Shown here piece after piece: positions 55,266 through 64,000 of a DNA stretch of 64,000 nucleotides. Within the stretch, counting starts at the first letter, position 1. Each line of letters begins with the position of its first letter. The notes beneath the pieces are model-generated. The model saw only the letters and a list, made by a program, of their open reading frames with translations. It searched no databases and was not told where the DNA came from. The DNA is from Mauremys mutica (lineage: Eukaryota > Chordata > Testudines > Geoemydidae), in NCBI RefSeq assembly GCF_020497125.1, contig NC_059082.1:65550948-65614947 (forward strand), in the 5' to 3' direction. A program made the translations under genes and the position numbers.

Positions 55266-58200
55266 AACTTAAAGATAATCCTGCATTTAGAAACATCTCT
55301 CATGTAACTGGAAATAATGCAGGGCACCAGTATATGTTGTTGAATCTTTTTCACCCATGTGATTCCAGCTTGTTTAGGTTTTATGCCTGGAAACTAATCT
55401 AAAGCAACTGACAAATTTAAATCATCCTTGTAATTTGATGTCATAAACTATGACCATTCAATGGGTATTTTAAGAGCATAACCTGAACAGTTAAATTTTG
55501 TTTCCTTTCCAGTAACATATTTGCCATAACCATGGACTCACTTCTATCTGCTGCTTTTGTTATAATGTCCAATAAGGGAATGAGTTATCACAGAATGGTA
55601 ATGACGATCTACCCCATAAATTGTAGTAGATGACTCTGGAATTTGAAAAGAAAAACTGTTTTCTTCTGATTCACTCTCTGTCTTGCTTCTTCCATTCAGT
55701 CGCTAGAACACTATGTATATACTGAGAAATACATTTTAAAAATACTTTTGGAGATTTGTACTCAGACTTTTGATCAAATTCCTTCAGTCTATGAAATTGT
55801 AAGGTTACTCTGTCTCATGTCATAAGTTTGATTCAAATATAGTGGGGAAAACATCCTGTTTATTTTTATATTTCTGGTTAGTATATATTAGGAGCTCGTA
55901 TATACAGAGTAGGGCTTCCAATTACAATCTTATTGCACAATGCATGCAAAATGGCCAACCAAGCCAAATGCACAGTACTAAAATGCTCTTAGAGATTTGT
56001 GCTACTGTGCTTGTATTACTGCTAATGTACTTTATTTATGATGGAAATTAGCTTTGTTATAACTTCCATTTTTAACTCTAACATTTTTACACCAAATGAT
56101 GTAACAAGAAAAAAGTGAGAGAAAATTGTCTGCAATCTTTATCATCTCTGTTCAGCAATACATAGAAGGGAAGCACAGTAACTTTTCAAGTAATACTATA
56201 AGCTAATATGTAGTGAGGGGAAAAAATCACGTAAAAAACAAAAATAATAAATTTTAGCATCCACCCTAAAATCCCTTCAAATACTAGTCAGATGTCATAA
56301 GTTATGTATAATCTTTCCCCTCCTATGCTGCCTGTGGTTCTCTATTTCATATATTAACTACTCTTTGTATGCAAATTAGTTTAATTTCTAATCTATCTAT
56401 GTCTTTAGAATAGTAAAGAGAGGGCGAGATCAGAGGTGGTATGAAGGGCGATATAAGTAACGTCAGTTATTGCACCTTGTCACTGTTTTATTTTACACCT
56501 TCTTTGGAGCCGCTTCTCCTATGCTCTCCCCCGTTCCCTACTTTTCAGGCCCCTTAGCATGTAAGATACGTCATCTTAAACTACAAGGCCAGAATCACCA
56601 AAGATGCTGCAGAGAAGTGTAACTTATACTTTTCTGTGCCAACCTCCCTGACTGCATTGTAAGGAGAGGGATTTACCACAAGGTGTACAGGGGTGCCACT
56701 ACTTCCTTAGCATTTTCTACCAGCAGCTCGGAGAACTTACATTTCTGGTGCCCTGCCAGAGAAGGCTGCCAAGAAGATGCACTAACCATGAGTATCTCTC
56801 AGCAGCCCTACCTAGAGGCTTCTTGACTCCCTGCTGGTAGTGACCCCCTGGTGGAGGGGAGTTTACAGCATATCCCTAAACTGAATCTGGCTCACTTAAA
56901 TCCTTTTATGTTAGCCGATGCCAAACTATTGATAGGCAATTTTCACAACCACTTATCTCATCTCTGAGCTTGGCCCTGCATGGTAGGGTGTTAAGGAAGA
57001 AGGGGGGAAAGCTTTGCAAATAAATAGTAATAGCAAAATGCAGAGGAACTCTTAAGCTTCTTAAGATTGCCACTGCCTCCTGAGCACCTTAAGGCCTGAG
57101 AGGGTGGATTTCTCCTTATTTTATCCTCTGTCTCCAGGGATTGACACAAAATGTCCATGGGAATTTTTCTCTTCTCTCAGCTAAGTTCTCCAAAGGATGG
57201 AAGTGGGGAAAAAATGACAGTCAGACACTTGAATACATGCAAGTAACGGCAGAAGCACTTGTTAAGTCAGATACTTCTCTGAAACATCAAAAAACAAATT
57301 AAATTTTCATAGGAAACATGCAGTACTGTGTATTAAAGCACAGTCAACATGCTTCAGCATTTGCAGTTGGAGCTCTGCAAGCGGCCTGCCCCAGTCATCT
57401 TGATTTTTCCTTTTAAGACCATTGTGCCAACCCATGAAAGATATTGCTACATCCAACTGACTACACTAAAATCACATTAAGCAGCTCAGCTAAACCCATT
57501 GATTTTAGATATTGTAGGGATCTCAAAACAGTGGGTCATCTTATGTAACATCTATGCTATGAGGCATAACTGATGAAGCAGTAGCCTTAGTTCGTAAATG
57601 GGACTGGGGAGACTCTTTTAAGTAAATAAATAACTTTTCCTCTGTACAGGAATATTGGCCCACACATAGACTGTATTCCTTAACAAAGCAGTCAGGCCAG
57701 CAGCTGTTAGTGATATAATTCACATATCACTGAAGTGACTGGCATGTCAAACAGCATTTGTTTCTGTGACACACTGCATTACTGAGGCTGTGAAATAACA
57801 CTGCTATTGTAGCTTGTGGCACAGCAGTGTAGACCTCTAGAGGGGAAAAAACTTGCCTCAATGTTTGTCAAACTGAAAAATGGTTGTTGTTTTTTCCTGC
57901 CCCTTATGAGCATGCATTACAATAACCTTTAATTACACGATCACATACTGTTTTTCAAACAGTACAATATAATAGCAAACAAATGTTCTAAAACCTTGGA
58001 TATGAATTTGCAGCACTGTGTACTACAGTGTATACCAGATAGTGTTTATGAAAATAAACAATAAAATTTGCTTCAGCGACGTAGTTTACACTTCAGAATA
58101 CTGAGATTAGGATTTTGTGTGTGTATTTAAAAGAGCAACTGTAGAATTATGACAGGTAAATGTTTTAAGTATGAATCTAAAGGGTAATAATAAGGAAGTT

Positions 58201-60065
58201 AGTGATGTAGTTAACCTTCCAATTGTATGAAAGAGTGGTAATGAGAGGTAACAAAATATAGAACAACACAGGGCAAAATTCTGATACATGTACTCACAGC
58301 AAGTAGTTCCTAATTCCATTGAAATTGATCGGATGACTGAAGTAAGATACTACTCAACATGAGTAAAGGTTTAAAAATTAGGCCCAGTGTAATTGCACTC
58401 TAAATGCAATATGCTTATAGTCACATATTATGTAGTGTAACCACAGCATTCCAAAGTTGAAGTGTATTCAAGTAACAAATGGGTCAAATCCAGAAATCTT
58501 TAATCCTCATTTACCTTGGGACAGATTCTGATCCTGTTACTCCCATTGGGCAGCACCTTACTCCACAAGTAGTCCTTGGCAGCTGTTTGTGGAGCCAGGG
58601 ACCATTCAACATGAGTAAATGGATCAGAATCTGGTCCCCAGACAAATGCCCATAAATGATAATAGATGTATTCCTAAATTTAAAAAATCAGAAATTGGCC
58701 TTATGTTATAGCAAAAATAAGGGTTTACAGTTAAACAACATTCTCTGTCATTAACTATGATGCTGTCAGTGATGCTTATATCATTCTCTAAATATGCTGT
58801 TACTTTTTACCACAAAACAAGACTTGATTAGATTAAATAGGTCTAGATTTTTCAATTTATGAAAAAATCAGTTTTTAATGTACTTGTATTTGAAATTAGA
58901 AATGTATTGTTCATTATCAAAATAGTCGTGGGGAAGCATAACTTTTACATGACAAATTATAATATGAAAGCAAACAATTCTTACAATATTTTAAAGGAAG
59001 TATATTCAATACTTAATGTTAGTAATATTTAAGCTTTAAGAGTTGGATTGCATTCTTTTTATATAGGAAAGGCTAGATTGTAATGGACAGGGGAAGTAGG
59101 CCCTGCCCCACATCCTCAAAGTTATTTAGGAAGCTAACTGCCTTAGGCTTCTAAATACCATTGAGGATCTGGACATCTCTCCCTGGCACAGTTAACTTCT
59201 CTGTGTGCACCAGATCAGCTGTGTTGGGGCCAAGGATCCTCACCCACCTGTTGAGGGTTGGCAGTGTGCTGGCCATCTAGTGGCATTTCCTCTGCTTTCT
59301 ATGCTATGGATAACAAGTACAGGGGAACAAGTGGGTTCTTTATGCCCAGGTATGACAAATGCAAAAAGGGTCCTGATCTGTCCTTAAGAGTTCAGTGATA
59401 GGGTCTTATTTCCCAGTCTTGCCACAAACACCATATGCCTGCTGGCATCTAATATTTGGTGCAGTGTTTGGAATTCATGTTACACATTTCCAAAACATCA
59501 ATAAAGGATAATGCTGCACTTGCACCTTTATCATCTCATCAGCCATTCTGCTTCTGTCTGTTTGGCACTGGAGACAAGCCACAGCCATCTCCATGTGGTC
59601 ACTATAGATCCACTCCTGCCCGCCCCCTTACCCCCCAGCAATCGTTAGGTGTGCAAAGCCCCAGACTTGCCCTGTTTGGTTTTTTTCACTGTCACACAAA
59701 TGCAGAACATCTGAATGTAATTCCTATGCATAGCTGTTCTATTAAACACAATGCATTATTTTCTATTTTGTGGTGATATAGGCCCACAATATGCACTGTA
59801 CATATCTAGAGCCATTTAAGTGACTTTTTTTTTGCTTTACTAACCCTACAGTATTAAAAGGAATAAACTAAATATGTGAGAATTTTGAATAGCTTCCATA
59901 TGAGGAAATGCTCTTCAGAAAAAGAAAAGAAAAGAAAACCTTCAGTCTTAGAAAGCATAGTTAAAGTGAACAATAAAATGAATCCTTGAGTCTATGCAGA
60001 CAAGGCTGTCCCCCTCTCGGTGCACTATGGTATGTTTAAATTAAACAAACACCATCAGAATAATT
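55266..60065. other. Long unassigned non-coding region
   Basis: This is the longest stretch without a recognised mobile element. It is AT-rich, single-copy in appearance and lacks frames over 106 codons. The 106-codon stretch at 59,456-59,776 has no domain. If a host gene overlaps this window, this region is most likely intron or intergenic space. Confidence 0.45.
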
Positions 60066-60084
60066 TACTAGTAAAATTACAGTT

Positions 60085-60500
60085 ATAATTAGGGATTATC
60101 ATGGAGGTTGCGCAAGTTACGGATTCCATGACTTTCAATGACTTCTGCAGCAGCCAGTGCAGCTGGCCTTGGAGACCACCTGAGCAGTGGTCCCAGGGGT
60201 GGTGGGAGCAGCTGTAGCTTGGCTGCTCCCGGGGGTGGTCAGAGCAGCGGCGGGGAGAGGGGCGGTCCTGGGAGTAGTTGGCACAGCCACTGCTCAGTGG
60301 CCCCCGGCAGCTGGTGCTGCTGGCCCTGGTGCCCCTCTCCACCCAGAGCAGCAGCTCCCCCGGCGGGGTCCCCCAGAGCAGCAGCTCCCCCAATGGCATG
60401 TCCACCACCTAAGATTTGGTCAGGGGCATTTATAGTACAAGTCATGAACAGGTCACATGCCCCTGACCAATCCATGATTAAATCGTAGCCTTAATTAAAA
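60085..60500. mobile_element. Non-autonomous DNA element with GC-rich core
   Basis: The left end TAATTAGGGATTATCATGGA and the right end CCATGATTAAATCGTAGCC plus TTAATTA are loosely complementary. The core is GC-rich, with repeated CAGCAGC, GGTGG and CCCCAGAGCAGCAGCTCC modules (the last twice near 60,345 and 60,371). Overlapping open stretches of 116 and 117 codons on both strands (60,055-60,488) are low-complexity products of this core, not genes. Confidence 0.55.
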
Positions 60501-60819
60501 TATGGAATGTAATAGGGTTGACACATGGCATGGGGAATGGTATATGAAATTAGATATGTGTAAGACATGAAAAATGAAGTTGAGCAGATAGTTGTAAGTG
60601 GGGCACCCTGACAACTGAAAGTTTTATGGCAAAGCAGCACTGCATCTCACTGCTGTTTGTTACATATTTACATGCATTTTGCATACAATGCTGTTTGTTG
60701 CACCTTTGCATTCACGCATATGAAGCATTTACAATTTTAGCCCAGCTGCACAAGAATTTTGCATGGTAAATGGGGTTTGCCTGTGTTAAATCATTTATGC
60801 ACACAAATGGATGGCAAAC

Positions 60820-63045
60820 TTAGAGACACAAGATGGGTGAGGTAATAATATCTTTTATTGGACTAACTTCTGCTGGTCAGAGATACAAGCTTTCGAGCTA
60901 TCCAGAACTCTTCCTCAAGTCTGGGAAAGGCAGTCAGTGTCACACCTAAATATTGTACAAGACTGAACAGATAGTTTAGCATAAGTAGTTAGCACATATT
61001 CTAAGGGACCATTCAAGGTGACATAGCCCATTAACACCCTTGTAGTCCTAGGGCAAAAAGGGAGGTAGTGGGTTACAGATTATTGTAATAAGCCATAAAT
61101 CCAGTATCTTTATTAAGACCATGATTTTTAGTGTCTAGCAAAGTTCTGAATGTAAGCTCCCAGGCTGATCTTTTGAAAGTGTTGTGCAGGTTTCTTTTGA
61201 AGATGAGGACTGGCAGGTCAGATATAGAATGATGGCTTTTTGAAAAGTGTTCACCCACAAGTAATAGGTTGTTTTGTCTTTTATCATTTTCCTATGTGAG
61301 TTCATTCAAGAGTGTAGTGATTGTCGGGTTTCACCCACATAGTTGTCAAAGCATTTAGTGCACAGGATGAGGTACACCACATGTTGTGAAAGGTGTACCA
61401 CATGTAGGACCTATGAATCTTGAAAGGTGTGTTGTGGTGGTGTTGATCATTGTAGCAGTGGTGATATGTCTCCAGGTTTTGCATCTGTTGTTCTGGCAGG
61501 GTCTGATGCTGATTGGAGTTGGTGTCCTGGTCTGATGAGCTTGGAGAGGTTGGGGGGTTGTTTGAAGGCCAGAGAAGGAGGTTCAGGACAGATTTCTTTC
61601 AGGATGGGGTCACCATCGAGTATAGGTTGTAGTTGTTTGATGAAACCCCATATGGGTTCCAATATGGGGTGGTAGCGAACAATTAGGGGTGTGCAGTCAG
61701 AGGGGATTTTATTTCTGTATTGAAGGAGGTTCTCTCAGGATATTTGGGTGGCCTGTTCCATTAGGCAATTCCATTTGGAGTGAAGGCAGTTTTGAATGTG
61801 TTAAGGTGTATATCTTTGGACTTTCTCCTCAGAGCATATTCTGTGGTATCTGAGTGCCTGGCTGTAGATAACAGATTTCTTGGTGTGTTTGGGGTGGTTA
61901 CTGGATCTATGAAGGTAGATGTGGTGATTCAAGGATTTATTGTATATAGTTGTCTGTAGGGTTCCATTGCTGAAGCTGATTGTGCTGTCCAGGAAGTTGA
62001 TGGTAGTGTGGCAGCATTCCAGAGAGAGTCGTCTGGATGGGTGGTGGTTGTTGAAGTTGCAGTGGAAATCTGTGAGGGAGTTTGATATTTTCACCCTCTG
62101 GTTGGACAACAATGCATCTCAAGTATGTCATTGGTTTTGTGGGGCATTTGCCCAGAAATTCTTCTTCATAGTGGTCCATGAAGAGATTGGCATATTGAGG
62201 AGCCATCCTAGTACCCATGGCTTTTCCCTTGGTTTAGACAAGGTGTTTGTTGTTGAATGTAAAATTGTTATTGGTGAGGATGAAATGGATGAGTTTGGTG
62301 ATGTGTTTGGGGTAGGTATCTGAGTGTTGTCCATTGTCTTGTAGATATTTGAGACAGGCAGCTGTGCCATCATTGTAAGGAATGTTGGTGTATAGGGAAG
62401 TGACATCCATGGTGTTCTGAGGGAGGTTGTTAATGTTGTGGAGTTTGTGGAGGAGGTTGGTTGTGTCCTGGAGAAAGCTAGCCCTTTGTGTGGTGAGTGG
62501 TTTGAGTATGGTTTCTTTGAGTCCTGATAATCCTTCAGTAAGAGTGCTGTGGCCTGATATTATGGGTCTGCCTGGGTTCCCTTGTTTGTGTATCTTGGGA
62601 AGTATGCAGAAGCTCCCTGGGGTGGGTAAATAGGGGATGAGTTTGTAGAGTTTCTCTGTGAGCTATTTAGGGAAGGATTTGATGATATCCTTAAATTCAT
62701 GGGTAAATTATGGTGGGAGGGTTCGTCTTTTAGTTTTTATAGTAGGTGATGTTGGAGAGGTGTTGATTGACCTTGTTCATGTAATAGTTGAGGACTATGA
62801 TGGTGCTCCCTTTGTCTGGTGGTTTAATCACTATCTAGTGGTTGGACTTCACAGATTGTATAGCTTTCCTCTCAGCAGTGGAGAGATTGTGGTGGATGTG
62901 ATTGTGATGCTCTGTACCTCAGGGGAACACCCTACACCCCCATGTTCATCTTTATAAATTGATTGTGTGGTATCCAATGCAAAGTTTGTCATGTTGGGTG
63001 TCTTCAGAAGCCTCATCATGCCCTGAGCATGTTTGTTATAGTGAT
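60820..63045 (-). pseudogene. Decayed Penelope-like element (family 3), reverse
   Basis: Read on the minus strand, the 5' side starts near 63,045. A region matching KPxDKG (near 62,815) follows, then a segment before the active site (62,128-62,406), and MGTRMAPQYANLFM (62,177-62,218). The YxDD box is lost. Downstream come the SQALRYHRICS segment (about 61,825-61,860), a pre-endonuclease part (61,447-61,662) and a remnant leading to the GIY-YIG domain (61,302-61,484). The 3' tail holds a hammerhead-like core with GAAA (60,891-60,894, plus-strand TTTC) and a five-base stem. The frames are broken throughout. It is the same lineage as 11,500-13,453. Confidence 0.85.
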
Positions 63046-64000
63046 GTTATAGTAATTGTTACAGTAATGTTATAATAAGATTATAGGTTATAATTTCATG
63101 TATATAGTTATGAGGCTGAAAGTGTATCCTCATAGCTTAAAGCAAGCCCATGCAAAAACTCTTCAAGAACAGAGAGGCAGTTTACACCTCGTCAGGTGTG
63201 ACAAACACAGCTCAGCCTCACAGGAACAATGGACACTGACTTAGGCAGCAACAAAAGAATCTGTTAGACCCTCGAGGGAGTCACCCCCCTTTCCTTTGGT
63301 CAGTTTGGGACTGCGATGAGGTAATTCTCACCTGACTCTTAAGGGGGCCGGGGCGGGGGGAAAGCCAAGAGGAAAGGAAGGACATGATAAAAGGGAGAGA
63401 CATTTTGCCATGCTCTCTCTCTTCCACATACATCTACAGACACCACCACCACCACCACCAAGCGACTGAAATGCTGATCAATGGGGAGAGCCTGCCTGAA
63501 AAGTAACCAACCAGCCTATGGTGAGAAGCATCTAAGTTTTTAAGGACATTTAAAGTATTAAGATCAGTTTAGAATGTGTTTTGCTTTTATTTCAGTTGGC
63601 CAAATCTGACTTATGCTTTGACTTATAATCACTTAAAATCTACCTTTATAGTTAATAAATCATAGAATCTGTTTGTTTATTCTACCTGAAGCAGTGCATT
63701 TGGTTTGAAGCATGTCAGAGACTCCCCTTGGGAGAACAAGCCTGGTACATATCAATTTCTTTGTTAAATTGATGAACTTATGTAAGCTTGCAGCATCCAG
63801 TGGGCATAACTGGACACTACAAGACGGAGGTTCCTAGGTTTGTCTCTGGGACCGGAGATATTGGCTAGTGTCATTCGCTTGCAAGTAGCTGGGAACAGCT
63901 TACATGCCAGAGGCTGTGCATGAACAGCCCAGAGGTGGGGGTTCTCACAGCAGAGCAGGGTAAGGCTGGCTCCCAGAGACAAGGATTGGAGAGGCCTAGC
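63046..64000 (+). repeat. LTR-type element, running off the window
   Basis: The AT-rich start (ATTTCATGTATATAGTTATG) leads to a GC-rich leader with TGATAAAAGGG (TATA-like, near 63,386), a (CT)n stretch and a (CAC)n tract (about 63,441-63,461). A polyadenylation motif (GTTAATAAATC near 63,651) and a GC-richer tail follow. The order and several shared segments match the element at 5,120-6,325. The 3' end is outside the window, so the length and any internal region are unknown. Confidence 0.6.

Noticed and set aside
60055..60488. Overlapping frames of 116 and 117 codons on both strands
   Set aside because: Low-complexity products of the GC-rich core of a non-autonomous element.

Overview
This window is vertebrate nuclear DNA, most likely from a cryptodiran (hidden-necked) turtle. 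The best lineage marker is the short element at 700-880. It has Pol III A and B boxes followed by a CR1-like tail, the layout of the tRNA-derived Cry SINEs known from cryptodiran turtles. The many CR1 LINE copies, the Penelope-like elements with their typical turtle tails, and the hAT and PIF/Harbinger miniature elements all fit. I find no convincing host exon, tRNA gene or rRNA gene. Open frames outside mobile elements are short and match nothing I recognise, so the window reads as intergenic or intronic sequence.

Layout: 0-7 kb holds a SINE, LTR-like fragments and a solo-LTR-like block with CCAAT and TATA boxes (6.73 kb). 8-18 kb holds CR1 3' ends, another LTR-like block and a decayed Penelope-like element (11.5-13.45 kb) with a miniature Harbinger element inside it. 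22-25.5 kb holds a palindromic Penelope tail with a 14-bp target duplication, a hAT miniature element with a perfect 8-bp duplication, and a Harbinger MITE. 28.0-29.9 kb holds a Ty3/Gypsy (Gmr1-like) LTR, primer binding site and broken SCAN-like gag. 30.1-32.5 kb is a CR1 copy interrupted by a hAT-type element that itself holds another. 34.2-37.9 kb holds a fold-back hAT element, a MITE inside a MITE, and a solo LTR with 5-bp duplications.

The most informative locus is 39.4-44.3 kb. It is a minus-strand CR1 copy split by a young Penelope-like element (39,770-42,156) that has 9-bp target duplications and an unbroken 715-codon frame. The frame encodes a reverse transcriptase (YIDD box) joined to a GIY-YIG endonuclease. 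It is the only intact protein gene I can support.

From 50.0 to 54.5 kb a fold-back hAT element carries a 1.9-kb Harbinger element (transposase remnant on plus, Myb-like remnant on minus) and two CR1 tails. 55.3-60.0 kb is mostly unique sequence. 60.8-63.0 kb is a decayed minus-strand Penelope-like element. From about 63.05 kb to the window edge lies an LTR-type element that runs off the end.

The elements are not a cooperating gene system. They record successive insertions whose order can be read from the nesting: CR1 first, then hAT or Penelope, then Harbinger or young CR1 tails. The least-explained signal is a hammerhead-ribozyme-like core in the 3' tails of all three Penelope lineages here.
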